DNA from: Amaricoccus solimangrovi
GTDB taxonomy: Bacteria; Pseudomonadota; Alphaproteobacteria; Rhodobacterales; Rhodobacteraceae
Length of the DNA stretch: 64,000 nucleotides
Direction of reading: 5' to 3'
NCBI RefSeq assembly: GCF_006385685.1
Contig: NZ_VFRP01000001.1
Location: 310,001 to 374,000, forward strand
Made by a program: the position numbers and the translations under genes. This document shows, piece by piece, positions 7,777 to 16,339 of the stretch; position 1 is the first letter of the stretch; each line of letters begins with the position of its first letter. The notes under the pieces are model-generated. The model worked only from the letters and a program-made list of their open reading frames with translations, made no database searches and was not told where the DNA came from.

Positions 7777-8226
7777 ATGAATGAACTCCCGATGCAGGCG
7801 AGCAAGACGAGCCAGGTCGACGCGCATGTCGGCCGACGCATGCGGCAGCGGCGCGAGTATCTCGGCATCAGCCAGAGCCGCCTTGGACAGCATCTGGGGC
7901 TGACCTTCAGCCAGGTGCAGAAATACGAGAACGGTTCGAACCGGATCGGCGCGGGCCGGCTCTATCTGATGGCGCGCATCCTGCAGGTGCCGGTCCAGTA
8001 CTTCTACGAAGGGCTCGGATCCCGGCCGGGATTCGAGGCGGAGACCGAGGGTCCGAAGGAGGCCGAGCTGACCATGCTCGACGACGCCTTCCTGTCGATC
8101 CCCGATCCCGATACGCGCGCCTCGCTGATCGCGCTGGTCCGTTCGCTGGCCGAACAGGGCGGGGCGGCGGCCTCGACCGCGTCCCGCGCGGGCGCGCGGC
8201 GTCTCCGCCGGGCCGAGATGATCTGA
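7777..8226 (+). CDS. XRE-family helix-turn-helix regulator
   Basis: A small cytoplasmic DNA-binding protein (149 aa from this start). The N-terminal HTH_3 domain is clear: VGRRMRQRREYLGISQSRLG, then GLTFSQVQKYENGSNRIGAGRL. The rest is an acidic, poorly conserved tail that may dimerise. Such proteins are common in Rhodobacterales. The start at 7777 has GGAAGGGGG ten bases upstream; an ATG at 7747 in the same frame has no good ribosome site. It lies downstream of the AHL synthase, which suggests but does not prove a link to quorum sensing. Confidence 0.82.
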   Translation: MNELPMQASKTSQVDAHVGRRMRQRREYLGISQSRLGQHLGLTFSQVQKYENGSNRIGAGRLYLMARILQVPVQYFYEGLGSRPGFEAETEGPKEAELTMLDDAFLSIPDPDTRASLIALVRSLAEQGGAAASTASRAGARRLRRAEMI

Positions 8227-8635
8227 CCGGCCGCGCCGGCGCGTCTCGCGCGGGCGCTGGCCTGATCGGGCGGCGATCCGGGCCTTGGGTCCGGACCGCG
8301 CGGAGCGGGCCGTTGCCCGCGAGTCCGGTTCTCCCCGCCCGTTGGCGGGGCCCCTCGCTCCGGCGCTTCGGGCCGGCGCGGACTGCCCGATAGATTTCAT
8401 GCCCATATGAAGCACGGGGAAGAAGCGAGCTTCCAGCCGAGCAACCGGCGGCTCGAACAGCCGGCGGGTGCGACGAGGCGTGCCGTCTCCGGCGAGGCGC
8501 CCTGACGGGCGAAGGTCGTGAAACGCGTCGCGGGCGCGGCCTTGCGAAGGGCGCCGCCCTCGCCGCGGCGCCACCGCCCGGAGGGCTTGGATTTCGCAAC
8601 GTTCAAGCTTGGTGGACGGGCGCCCGGTCGCGGGC
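8227..8635. other. Gene-free stretch with two tandem CGTT-loop hairpins
   Basis: No convincing gene. Two strong stems follow one another: GCGGGC-CGTT-GCCCGC (8305-8320), enclosed by CCGGAC (8291-8296) and GTCCGG (8323-8328), and CCCCGCC-CGTT-GGCGGGG (8333-8350). The same tetraloop occurs in both. They may terminate the XRE transcript or belong to a structured RNA. Frames here look like GC-driven shadows. Confidence 0.4.
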
Positions 8636-9310
8636 TCAGTAGGTGCGGAGCAAGCCGACGAGCCTGCCCTGCACCCGGACCTGGTGATCCTGGTAGAGCC
8701 GGGTTTCGTAGGCGGGATTCGCCGCCTCCAGCGCGATCGTGCCGCCCCGGCGGCGGAAAGTCTTCAGCGTCGCCTCCTCGCCGTCGATCAGCGCCACGAC
8801 GATGTCGCCGTTGTTCGCGGTCGACTGCTCCTGGATCACGACCAGGTCGCCGTTGTTGATCCCGGCGTTGATCATCGAATCGCCCCGCACCTCGAGCGCG
8901 TAGTGCCGGCCCTGGTGCGCGAGCATCGCGGCCGGAACCGCGACGTTGCGCGACACCTGCTGGATCGCCTCGATCGGCGTGCCGGCGGCGATCCGGCCCA
9001 TGACCGGCAGTTCGAAGAAGGCCGCGGCCGTAGGCGTCGCGACCGGCGCCTCCGCCTCCCGGGCGGAGGGAAGCGCCGCGCCCGCGCTCTCGAAACTGTC
9101 GGGCAGGCGCAGGATCTCGATCGCGCGGGCCCGGTGGGCGAGTCGGCGGATGAAGCCGCGCTCCTCGAGCGCGGTGATCAGCCGGTGGATCCCGGATTTC
9201 GAGCGGAGGTCGAGCGCCTCCTTCATCTCGTCGAAGGAGGGGGGGACGCCGTCCCGGCGCAGGCGATCGTGGATGAAGTGCAGCAGATCATATTGCTTGC
9301 GCGTCAGCAT
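8636..9310 (-). CDS. lexA: LexA repressor/autoprotease
   Basis: SOS master repressor, 224 aa. The winged-helix DNA-binding domain covers about residues 1-65, with the recognition segment [18 protein letters not shown]. The self-cleavage bond is A109-G110 ([11 protein letters not shown]), and the catalytic dyad is S145 (GDSM) and K183 (EEATLKTF), so RecA-stimulated autocleavage should be intact. It is last in a leftward run of trp and moa/moe genes but has its own promoter 33 bp upstream overlapped by a LexA box. Targets visible in this window are lexA itself and the radical SAM-UdgX pair. Confidence 0.97.
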   Translation of the reverse strand: MLTRKQYDLLHFIHDRLRRDGVPPSFDEMKEALDLRSKSGIHRLITALEERGFIRRLAHRARAIEILRLPDSFESAGAALPSAREAEAPVATPTAAAFFELPVMGRIAAGTPIEAIQQVSRNVAVPAAMLAHQGRHYALEVRGDSMINAGINNGDLVVIQEQSTANNGDIVVALIDGEEATLKTFRRRGGTIALEAANPAYETRLYQDHQVRVQGRLVGLLRTY

Positions 9311-9342
9311 CGCCCGTTCCCTCTTACCCGCATTCGGCTAGT

Positions 9343-9357
9343 GTTCTAGAAACGTTC
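9343..9357 (-). promoter_or_regulatory. LexA/SOS box of lexA
   Basis: Perfect GTTC-TAGAAAC-GTTC, the alphaproteobacterial LexA operator, 33 bp upstream of the lexA start. It overlaps the -10 and part of the spacer of the lexA promoter, giving direct autorepression. Confidence 0.92.
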
Positions 9358-9371
9358 ATGTTTTGTGTCAA
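9343..9371 (-). promoter_or_regulatory. Sigma-70-type lexA promoter
   Basis: On the minus strand TTGACA (9371-9366), 17-bp spacer, TAGAAC (9348-9343). The -35 is perfect and the -10 matches 4 of 6. Start codon 33 bp downstream. Confidence 0.75.
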
Positions 9372-9402
9372 GGAATATTCTCAAATTGCAACTCTGGGTT
9401 GT

Positions 9403-10596
9403 TCAGATCCAGAGGAATTCGACCCGGTCCCCGCTTGCCCGGGCCGGGTCGTGGGGCGGGCGGACCAGGAGCGCGTTGGCCCGCGACAGCACCGAGAGCA
9501 GCGAGGAATCCTGCCGCCCGAAGGCCTCGATCCGCCAGCCGCCCGGCTCCGGCTCGGCGCGCGACATCATGTAATGCGCCCGGGGGCCGTTCGGCTCCAG
9601 CGCCGCCTCGAGCCTGGCGGGAAACCGCAGGGCCGCCTCCTCGGGCAGGCCGAGCATGCGCCGGACCGCGGGCAGGACGAAGAGCAGGCCGCAGACCATC
9701 GCCGAGACCGGATTGCCAGGCAGGCCGATCATCGGTGTCGTCCCGAGCCGGCCCGCCATCAACGGTTTTCCGGGCCGCATCGCGATCTTGTAGAAGGAGA
9801 GGTCGAGCCCGCGGCCGAGCGCGGTGGCGCGCACGAGGTCGTGCTCGCCGACCGAGGCGCCGCCGAGCGTCACCACGAGATCGGCGCCGGCGGCGAGGTC
9901 GAAGGCGGCCGTCAGGCTCTCCGGCGTGTCGCGCGCGATCGGGAGCATCCGCGCCTCGGCCCCCGCCGCTTCGAGCATCGCCTTCAGACCGAAGTTGTTG
10001 GAGCAGAGGATCTGGTCCGGCCCCGGCGTCTCGCCCGGCATCGCGAGTTCGTCGCCGGTCGCGATCAGCGCGACGACCGGCCGGCGCCGGAGCACCGGGC
10101 GGGCGATGTTCATCGCCGCGAGCAGCGCGAGATCGGCGGGGGCGAGCCGGCGCGGCGCCGCGATCCGGTCGCCGGGCATGAAGTCGCCGCCGGCGGGGCG
10201 GATGTTGGTGCCCCCCGGCGCGGCCTCGTCGAGCGTGACGGAATCCTCGACGCGGGTCGTGTTCTCCTGGATCACCACCCGGTCGGCGCCATCGGGAACC
10301 GGCGCGCCGGTGAAGATCCGGACAGCGGTGCCGGGGCGGACCGCGCCCTCGAACCGCGCGCCGGCGGCCGAGGCGCCGATCACCGCGAGCCGGTTGCCCG
10401 CGCGGTGGTCCTCCTCGCGGATCGCGTAGCCGTCCATCGCGGAGGCGTCGAAGGGCGGCTGCGGACGCGTCGCCACCGCGTCCTCGGCGAGCACGCGGCC
10501 GCCGGCCGCGGCGAGTGGCACGGATTCGGTCCCGACCGGGGAGAAGAGGGCGAGGAGGCGGGCGCGCGCCTCCTCGACGCTGAGAAGCCCGCTCAT
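9403..10596 (-). CDS. moeA: Molybdopterin molybdenumtransferase MoeA
   Basis: Inserts molybdate into adenylylated molybdopterin in molybdenum-cofactor synthesis; cytoplasmic. The 397-aa protein has the normal length and motifs: the early [24 protein letters not shown], the MPT-binding-like core [11 protein letters not shown], and [12 protein letters not shown], followed by the C-terminal MoeA domain IV. It overlaps moaC by 4 bp (ATGA), indicating coupled translation within trpGDC-moaCA-type operon order. Confidence 0.96.
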   Translation of the reverse strand: MSGLLSVEEARARLLALFSPVGTESVPLAAAGGRVLAEDAVATRPQPPFDASAMDGYAIREEDHRAGNRLAVIGASAAGARFEGAVRPGTAVRIFTGAPVPDGADRVVIQENTTRVEDSVTLDEAAPGGTNIRPAGGDFMPGDRIAAPRRLAPADLALLAAMNIARPVLRRRPVVALIATGDELAMPGETPGPDQILCSNNFGLKAMLEAAGAEARMLPIARDTPESLTAAFDLAAGADLVVTLGGASVGEHDLVRATALGRGLDLSFYKIAMRPGKPLMAGRLGTTPMIGLPGNPVSAMVCGLLFVLPAVRRMLGLPEEAALRFPARLEAALEPNGPRAHYMMSRAEPEPGGWRIEAFGRQDSSLLSVLSRANALLVRPPHDPARASGDRVEFLWI

Positions 10597-11069
10597 GGCG
10601 CCTCGAACCGTCCGGAGGTGCCGCCCTCCTTCATCACGACGCGGATCTCGCCGATCACCATGCCGCGGTCCACCGCCTTCAGCATGTCGTAGACGGTGAG
10701 CGCGGCGACCGAGACGGCGGTCAGCGCCTCCATCTCGACGCCGGTCGGACCCGTCGTCTTCACCCGCGCCTCGATCACCACGCGGTTCGCCTCGGGCTCG
10801 GGCGTGAGGTCGACGGCGACGCGGGAGAGGGCGAGCGGGTGGCAGAGCGGGATCAGCTCCGCGGTGCGCTTCGCGGCCATGATGCCGGCGAGCCGCGCCA
10901 CGCCCGCGACATCGCCCTTCCTCGCCGTGCCGGCCATGAACAGCGCGAGCGTCGCGGGGGCCATCGCGATCGCGCCGCGTGCCACCGCCTCGCGCGCGGT
11001 CGCGGGCTTCTCCGAGACGTCGACCATCGCGGCCGCGCCGGTCGCGTCGAAATGGGTGAGGCCGGACAT
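10593..11069 (-). CDS. moaC: Cyclic pyranopterin monophosphate synthase accessory protein MoaC
   Basis: Catalyses, after MoaA, formation of cyclic pyranopterin monophosphate from the GTP-derived intermediate. The 158-aa length is typical. The family landmarks are [18 protein letters not shown], the LIPLCHPL segment with its conserved histidine, [20 protein letters not shown] and the terminal lysine region [11 protein letters not shown]. It shares one base with the trpC stop (TGATG) and overlaps moeA by four. Confidence 0.97.
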   Translation of the reverse strand: MSGLTHFDATGAAAMVDVSEKPATAREAVARGAIAMAPATLALFMAGTARKGDVAGVARLAGIMAAKRTAELIPLCHPLALSRVAVDLTPEPEANRVVIEARVKTTGPTGVEMEALTAVSVAALTVYDMLKAVDRGMVIGEIRVVMKEGGTSGRFEAP

Positions 11070-11878
11070 CAGCCCGCTTCCGGCGTCCAGGGGTTGCGCA
11101 GCAGCGCGCGCGTCGCGCCCTCGACGTTCTCCTCGCGCATCAGCGTCTCCCCGACGAGGAAGCAGCGCACGCCGTAGCTCGCGAGCTTCGCGAGGTCCCG
11201 CCGCGTCGCGATCCCGGATTCCGAGATGATGAGCCGGTCCGGCGCCACGTCGCGCGCGAGGCGGCGGGTCACGTCGAGATCGGTGACGAAGGTCCTGAGG
11301 TCGCGGTTGTTGATGCCGACGAGGTTCGAGCGCAGCATCTTCGCGCGCGCCAGTTCCTCCTCGTCATGCGTCTCGATCAGCACGTCCATGCCCCATTCGA
11401 TCGCCTTGGCCTCCAGCGCGGCGGCCTCGGCGTCGGTGACGGCGGCGAGGATGATCAGGACGCAATCGGCGCCGAGCGCGCGCGATTCCACCACCTGCCA
11501 GGGGTCGAACAGGAAGTCCTTGCGCAGCACCGGCAGGCTGGTCGCATTGCGCGCCATCGCGAGGAAGCCGTCGTCGCCCTGGAAGCTCGGCCCGTCGGTC
11601 AGGACCGAGAGGCAGGCGGCGCCGCCGGCCTCGTAGGCGCGGGCGAGGGCCGCGGGGTCGAAATCCTCGCGGATCACGCCCTTCGACGGGCTCGCCTTCT
11701 TGATCTCGGCGATGAGCCCGTAGCCGCCGGCCATCGCCGCGCGCCCCAGCGCCTCGCCGAAGGGGCGCACCGGCCCCGCCGCGCGGGCGAGCGTCTCGAT
11801 CTCGGCGAGGGAGCGGGCGGCCTTGCGCTCGGCCACGTCGGCGAGCTTGTAGGCCTTGATCTCGTCGAGAATGGTCAT
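11069..11878 (-). CDS. trpC: Indole-3-glycerol phosphate synthase
   Basis: TIM-barrel enzyme of tryptophan synthesis converting the anthranilate-derived ribulose phosphate to indole-3-glycerol phosphate. 269 aa. Conserved segments are [28 protein letters not shown], the [12 protein letters not shown] region, [12 protein letters not shown] and ISESGI. It is monofunctional, with no TrpF fusion. The start ATG at 11878 overlaps the end of trpD by four bases; the much longer frame upstream in the same phase is a shadow of trpD. Confidence 0.97.
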   Translation of the reverse strand: MTILDEIKAYKLADVAERKAARSLAEIETLARAAGPVRPFGEALGRAAMAGGYGLIAEIKKASPSKGVIREDFDPAALARAYEAGGAACLSVLTDGPSFQGDDGFLAMARNATSLPVLRKDFLFDPWQVVESRALGADCVLIILAAVTDAEAAALEAKAIEWGMDVLIETHDEEELARAKMLRSNLVGINNRDLRTFVTDLDVTRRLARDVAPDRLIISESGIATRRDLAKLASYGVRCFLVGETLMREENVEGATRALLRNPWTPEAG

Positions 11879-12921
11879 CGTCCCCGTCCTTCCTGGGCGC
11901 CCTCGGCCGCGAGCCGGGTCAGCGTCGCGAGCCGTTCCGCCTTTTCGCGCGCCGCGCCCGAATCGATGCTGGCGCGCGCGACCTCGACCCCCTCGGCGAG
12001 ATCGGCCGCGCGTTCCGCGACGACGAGCGCGGCCGCGGCGTTGAAGAGCACCGCGTCGCGATAGGCCGAGGCCGCGCCGTCGAGCAGGTCGCGCAGCGCG
12101 GTGGCGTTCTGGGCCGGCGTGCCGCCCCGGATCGCCTCGAACGGATAGCTCGGCAGCCCCGCGTCGGCCGGGGTGACGTCGAACTCGGCGATCTCGCCGT
12201 CGCGGAGCTCGGCCACGTGGGTCACGCCCGCGATCGAGAGCTCGTCGGTGCCGTCGCCGCCGTGGACGAGCCAGGCCCGGTCGGAGCCGAGCGCGCGCAG
12301 CGTCTCGGCCATCGGCCGGATCACCGCGCGGGAATAGGCGCCGGTCAGCTGGCGCCGCACGGCGGCGGGATTGGTGAGCGGCCCGAGGATGTTGAAGATC
12401 GTGCGCGTGCCGAGCTCGATGCGCGCCGGCATCACGTGGCGCATCGCCGGGTGGTGCATCGGCGCCATCATGAAGCCGATGCCGACGGTCGCGAGCGCCT
12501 GCTCGACCACCTCGGGGCCGGACATCACCTGGATCCCGAGCTCGCCCAGCACGTCGGCCGAGCCCGATTTCGACGAGAGGTTGCGGTTGCCGTGCTTGGC
12601 GACCGGCACGCCCGCCCCCGCGACGACGAAGGCGGCCGCCGTCGAGATGTTGAGCGTGCCCTTGCCGTCGCCGCCGGTGCCGACGATGTCGATCGCCCCC
12701 TCGGGCGCGTGGACGCGGACGCATTTCGCCCGCATCACCGCCGCCGCGGCCGCGTATTCGGTGACCGTCTCGCCCCGGGTGCGCAGCGTCATCAGGAAGC
12801 CGCCGGTCTGCGCCGGCGTCGCCTCGCCCTCCATGATCGTCTGGAAGGCGGCCTCGGCCTGTTCGCGCGACAGCGGGCCCTCGACCGCCTTCGCGATCAA
12901 GGCTTTCAGACGGTCGCTCAT
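11875..12921 (-). CDS. trpD: Anthranilate phosphoribosyltransferase
   Basis: Transfers phosphoribose from PRPP to anthranilate. The 348-aa protein shows the glycine-rich PRPP loop [15 protein letters not shown], the [18 protein letters not shown] segment and the [10 protein letters not shown] segment that mark this family. The ATG at 12921 overlaps the end of trpG by four bases. A longer frame continues upstream but only as a shadow of trpG. Confidence 0.97.
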   Translation of the reverse strand: MSDRLKALIAKAVEGPLSREQAEAAFQTIMEGEATPAQTGGFLMTLRTRGETVTEYAAAAAVMRAKCVRVHAPEGAIDIVGTGGDGKGTLNISTAAAFVVAGAGVPVAKHGNRNLSSKSGSADVLGELGIQVMSGPEVVEQALATVGIGFMMAPMHHPAMRHVMPARIELGTRTIFNILGPLTNPAAVRRQLTGAYSRAVIRPMAETLRALGSDRAWLVHGGDGTDELSIAGVTHVAELRDGEIAEFDVTPADAGLPSYPFEAIRGGTPAQNATALRDLLDGAASAYRDAVLFNAAAALVVAERAADLAEGVEVARASIDSGAAREKAERLATLTRLAAEGAQEGRGR

Positions 12922-13499
12922 GCCGGCACGCGCGCGAGCTCGAGGAAGTTCCCGAGCAGCGCGTGGCCGTGTTCCGAGGCGATCGATTCGGGATGGAACT
13001 GGACGCCGTGGATCGGCAGATCGCGATGCTGGAGACCCATGATGGTCCCGTCGGCCAGTTCCGCCGTGACCTCGAGCACGTCCGGCAGGCTCGCGCGCTC
13101 GACGATCAGGCTGTGGTAGCGCGTGGCGTGGAAGGGCGAGGGCAGGCCCCGGAAGACGCCCTGGCCGGAATGGGTGATCGTGCCGAGCTTGCCGTGCACG
13201 ATCTCGCCCGCGCGCACCACCTTGCCGCCGAAGGCCTGGCCGATCGCCTGGTGCCCGAGGCAGACCCCGATGAGCGGCGTCCGCGTCTCGGCGGCGGCGG
13301 CGATCAGCGCGAGGCAGACGCCGGCCTGATCCGGATCGCAGGGCCCGGGCGAGAGCAGGATAGAGGAGGGACGCATCGCCATCGCCTCCTGCGCGTCGAT
13401 CTCGTCGTTGCGGCGCACGACGATCTCGGCCCCGAGCTGGCCGAGGTAATGGTAGAGATTGTAGGTGAAGCTGTCGTAATTGTCGATCAGCAGCAGCAT
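12918..13499 (-). CDS. trpG: Anthranilate synthase glutamine amidotransferase component
   Basis: Class I glutamine amidotransferase that supplies ammonia for anthranilate (or aminodeoxychorismate) synthesis; 193 aa from the [10 protein letters not shown] start. The triad is C80 (GVCLGHQ), H169 and E171 (GVQFHPES). It heads a tightly overlapping run trpG-trpD-trpC-moaC-moeA. The partner subunit trpE is not in this window. PabA function cannot be excluded, but the operon favours tryptophan. The start at 13499 fits the family N-terminus and has a GGAAAG-type site upstream. Confidence 0.95.
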   Translation of the reverse strand: MLLLIDNYDSFTYNLYHYLGQLGAEIVVRRNDEIDAQEAMAMRPSSILLSPGPCDPDQAGVCLALIAAAAETRTPLIGVCLGHQAIGQAFGGKVVRAGEIVHGKLGTITHSGQGVFRGLPSPFHATRYHSLIVERASLPDVLEVTAELADGTIMGLQHRDLPIHGVQFHPESIASEHGHALLGNFLELARVPA

Positions 13500-13605
13500 T
13501 TGGCGGACTTTCCAAGGCTTTTCGGCTGGCACGGGCGCTCGCGCGCGCTATACATGGCCCCGCCGGTCAGATGGGGTCAAGGGCCAGCGGGAAAGGAACG
13601 GGGAT

Positions 13606-13944
13606 TTGCGGGTCCGGAGGCGCCGTCGGGGAGACGGATTCTGGAAGGGAGTGGCGCTCGGCCTCGCCGCGGCGCTGGTCGCGGTGCTCGCGCTGGCCTG
13701 GATCTTCCCGCCGATCCGCTATTTCGCCCCCGCCGTTCCGGGCGACACGGAGCGCGCGCCCGAGGCGCCGAAACGCCCGGCGCTGGTGCCGGGCGGCCCG
13801 GTCATCAGCGGGGACGCGGCCCGGCCGATCCTTCCGCGCCTCGGCCCGCCGCCGGCGCCCGAGGCGGCGCGTCCCGCCCCGCCGGTCCGCGACGCGGCCG
13901 GGAACACTCCCTCGCTCGTCCCGCTCCCGCCGCCGCCCGACTGA
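13606..13944 (+). CDS. Small single-pass membrane protein, proline-rich (unknown)
   Basis: Unrecognised 112-aa protein. An arginine-rich N-terminus (RVRRRRRGDG) precedes one hydrophobic helix (about residues 14-34, GVALGLAAALVAVLALAWIF), giving an N-in topology. The outside part is proline- and alanine-rich and unstructured (ending LVPLPPPPD). I favour the TTG start at 13606 because AAAGGAA lies at a good distance; a longer frame from 13480 runs into the trpG leader. It is divergent from trpG. Confidence 0.5.
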   Translation: MRVRRRRRGDGFWKGVALGLAAALVAVLALAWIFPPIRYFAPAVPGDTERAPEAPKRPALVPGGPVISGDAARPILPRLGPPPAPEAARPAPPVRDAAGNTPSLVPLPPPPD

Positions 13945-13959
13945 GGCGGGCGGCGCCGG

Positions 13960-13980
13960 GGTGGTCCCGCGAAACGCGGA
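13960..13980. terminator. Short hairpin between convergent genes
   Basis: CCGCG-AAA-CGCGG (13964-13976), flanked by GGT and ACC that extend pairing after one mismatch. It lies between the ends of the small membrane protein and the RTX peroxidase gene, consistent with a bidirectional terminator. Confidence 0.45.
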
Positions 13981-13991
13981 ACCCGCCGGTG

Positions 13992-16091
13992 TCAGACGAT
14001 GTCGGTATTGTCCGCGAAGACGAAGTTGTAGGTATGGAGCCTGTGGCCGGCGTAGTCGTCGAGGATCACGGCGCCGTCCTCGAGATGGATCGTCTGGTTG
14101 CCGTGGCGCTCGGTCACATGGTCCCTGACGTCGGCGAGCGACTGGAACTCCGAATAGGCGGAGAGGTCGATCGTCTCGTTCCAGCGGAAATCCGCGACGT
14201 GATCGTAGCCGCCGCCCTTGAAGACGAAGGTGTCGCGGCCCGCGTCGCCGAAGAGCAGGTCGCTTCCCGTGCCGCCGTCGAGCGTGTCGCCATGCCGGCC
14301 GCCACGCAGCGTATCCATCGCGGCGCCGCCCCAGAGCATGTCGTGCCCGCCGTCGCCGAAGAGCGCGTCCCGGCCGTCGCCGCCGTAGAGATCGTCCGAG
14401 ACCGCCCCGCCGGACAGCGTGTCGCGGCCGTTGAAACCGATGATCAGGTCGGCGCCGTCGGTGCCGTTCAGCGTGTCGGACGCCGATGTGCCGCCGATCC
14501 GCTCCGCCGCGACGAAGGCGTCGTGGTAGAGGCGGTTGATCCCGGTGGTGCGCGCGATGATGTCCGCGAGGCTCGTGTCCTGGATCTGGCGGATCAGCTC
14601 GGGATGGTCGGCGAAGCGTTCCTGGTACCAGAACCGGTCGCCGTCGCGCGTGTTCTCGAATTGCGTGACCGTCAGGATCGTCGCGGTCTCGCCGAGCATG
14701 GAGCCTTTGGCCTCCTTCTCGAGCAGGACGCCGACGATCGAATCGAGTTCGCCGATGCTGGAGCCGTAGACCGAGCGCAGCGCCGAGAGCGTCGCGGCGT
14801 CGACGTCGTTGGCACGGGCGAAGGCGCCGAGGCTCGAATAGGTCGAGAGGCCGAGCCCCGCGCGCAGCGCGTTGTAGTCGCCGACGCCATGATCGTCGCC
14901 GCGCGCGATGTCGACGGCGGCGAGGTCGAAGCCGAGGCCGAAGAGCTCGTTGCGGACGCCGTCGCTGACCTTGCCGTCGATCTCCTGCGCCGCCTGCGCG
15001 AGTTCGCCGCGCACCCAGAGGTCGAGATCGGCGCGGGAGGTGATGCCGTTGCCGGCGAGGAAGGACTGGGTGAAGTTGTCGCCGAGCCCGACGGTCGTGC
15101 CCGACCCGTCCTCGGCGAGTTTCGCATCCGAGGCGCTGGCCTGGTCATGGCCGAAGCGGAAGGCCACCGTCGACCATTCGTTGATGATCCTCGGATCGAC
15201 CCTGGCGTCGAAACCCGAATAGGCGCTGAGCGCGTGCTTGCCAACCAGTTTCGCCAGGTACTCGTCGTAGACGACGTGCTGGAAATCCGCCTCGTTGAGC
15301 GCGCGGGCGGTCTGGTAGACCTTCTCGGTGCTCCAGCCGGGATAGAGCTTCTCGAGCTGGTCGACGTGCCAGTTGTGGTTGCGCAGGAAGATCGTCTGGT
15401 CGGCGAGCAGCTGCGCCTGCTGGTTCATCCGCGCGTCGCCGCCGACGGTGCCGACCGGGCCACCGCCGAAATCGACCGCGCCGAGCGTGCCCGCCGCCGC
15501 CTCGGCCGCGGTGATCCCGTGCGCCGCGGCCAGATCGTCCGCGTGGGGCAGCAGGCCGCCGGAGCCCGTGAGGAGCTTCGCCGAATCCGGATCGCGCAGC
15601 AGCGCGTTGATCTCGTCGGACGGCCCGTAGACCTGGGAGAGGTCCATGAAGGCGGTCTGGCTGTCGATCTGCTCGCGCACATTCGCGTTGAGCGGAGCCT
15701 CGTCGGACATCACGAAGGCGTCGCGCGAGAAGGTACCGCCGAAGACATGCGGGTCGAGGCTGGCGACCCGCTCGTCCGAACCGCTCTGCGAGCCGGCGAT
15801 GTCATGGGTGATGAACTGGCCGAAGAACTGGAAGAGCTCGTTCACACCCTCGTGCGCGGGCCGGTCCTGCGAGGTCGCGAGCACCCGGTCGCTGATCGCG
15901 CGGGGGTCGTTCGCGCCGCCCTCCGCGTCGGGCCGGTCCCAGACCGATCCGTCACTGGCGCCGTAGCTGTTCGGGGTGACCCGGACGTAATGATCGAACC
16001 GCGCGCCGCCCTGGCTGTTGTTGCCGGATCCGTCGTTTTCCCGCGCGGTGACGGAGAGAGACGAGAAACCGACCCTCGACTTCGTGGCCAT
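13992..16091 (-). CDS. RTX haem peroxidase (animal-type peroxidase superfamily)
   Basis: A 699-aa secreted protein. Residues about 30-530 form an animal-type haem peroxidase domain: distal histidine H96 in FGQFITHD, GDARMNQQAQLLADQT leading to RNHN (237-240), and proximal histidine H315 in AFRFGHD. Residues about 535-625 hold RTX calcium repeats (GGDGRDALFGDGG type), followed by a C-terminal RTX cap as in type I secretion substrates. It has no N-terminal signal peptide. The enzyme probably oxidises halides or aromatic compounds outside the cell; the substrate is not predictable. The start at 16091 is chosen over a frame extending to 16256 because GAGGT precedes it and family-like sequence begins there. 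Confidence 0.88.
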   Translation of the reverse strand: MATKSRVGFSSLSVTARENDGSGNNSQGGARFDHYVRVTPNSYGASDGSVWDRPDAEGGANDPRAISDRVLATSQDRPAHEGVNELFQFFGQFITHDIAGSQSGSDERVASLDPHVFGGTFSRDAFVMSDEAPLNANVREQIDSQTAFMDLSQVYGPSDEINALLRDPDSAKLLTGSGGLLPHADDLAAAHGITAAEAAAGTLGAVDFGGGPVGTVGGDARMNQQAQLLADQTIFLRNHNWHVDQLEKLYPGWSTEKVYQTARALNEADFQHVVYDEYLAKLVGKHALSAYSGFDARVDPRIINEWSTVAFRFGHDQASASDAKLAEDGSGTTVGLGDNFTQSFLAGNGITSRADLDLWVRGELAQAAQEIDGKVSDGVRNELFGLGFDLAAVDIARGDDHGVGDYNALRAGLGLSTYSSLGAFARANDVDAATLSALRSVYGSSIGELDSIVGVLLEKEAKGSMLGETATILTVTQFENTRDGDRFWYQERFADHPELIRQIQDTSLADIIARTTGINRLYHDAFVAAERIGGTSASDTLNGTDGADLIIGFNGRDTLSGGAVSDDLYGGDGRDALFGDGGHDMLWGGAAMDTLRGGRHGDTLDGGTGSDLLFGDAGRDTFVFKGGGYDHVADFRWNETIDLSAYSEFQSLADVRDHVTERHGNQTIHLEDGAVILDDYAGHRLHTYNFVFADNTDIV

Positions 16092-16285
16092 ACGTAAGAG
16101 ACCTCGCAAACTGGTTACGCGCGCACCAATCCCGCTCCCCACGATGGAGAGTTTCGCCTGCTCGCCTGCCTGACAGGTGGAGCACCCCGCAGCGAAACGC
16201 CGCGTTGATTCCGCACCCCCGCCGAGTTCCGTAGCATTACCCGCGAATTGTCTCAATCACTCCGTTGACGGCGTGGTCGAGAGGT

Positions 16286-16335
16286 GGCGCGTCCAGGGCC
16301 GGGAGCCAAGGAACCCCCACGAGCCTGGACGCGCC
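16286..16335 (-). terminator. 12-bp perfect inverted repeat after the VWA-RTX gene
   Basis: GGCGCGTCCAGG (16286-16297) pairs perfectly with CCTGGACGCGCC (16324-16335), with a 26-nt loop, starting four bases after the stop codon of the 1035-aa RTX gene. There is no T-run. It probably ends or attenuates transcription before the downstream peroxidase gene. Confidence 0.6.
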
Positions 16336-16339
16336 GGCG

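Noticed and set aside
8397-8606. A 69-codon frame on the - strand in the gene-free stretch
   Set aside because: No ribosome site, no recognisable domain, and Arg/Ala/Ser-rich composition like other shadows.
12963-16097. A 1044-codon open frame on the + strand
   Set aside because: It runs antisense to trpG and the RTX peroxidase and consists of low-complexity Val/Asp/Arg/Glu runs. The peroxidase motifs on the other strand are unambiguous.
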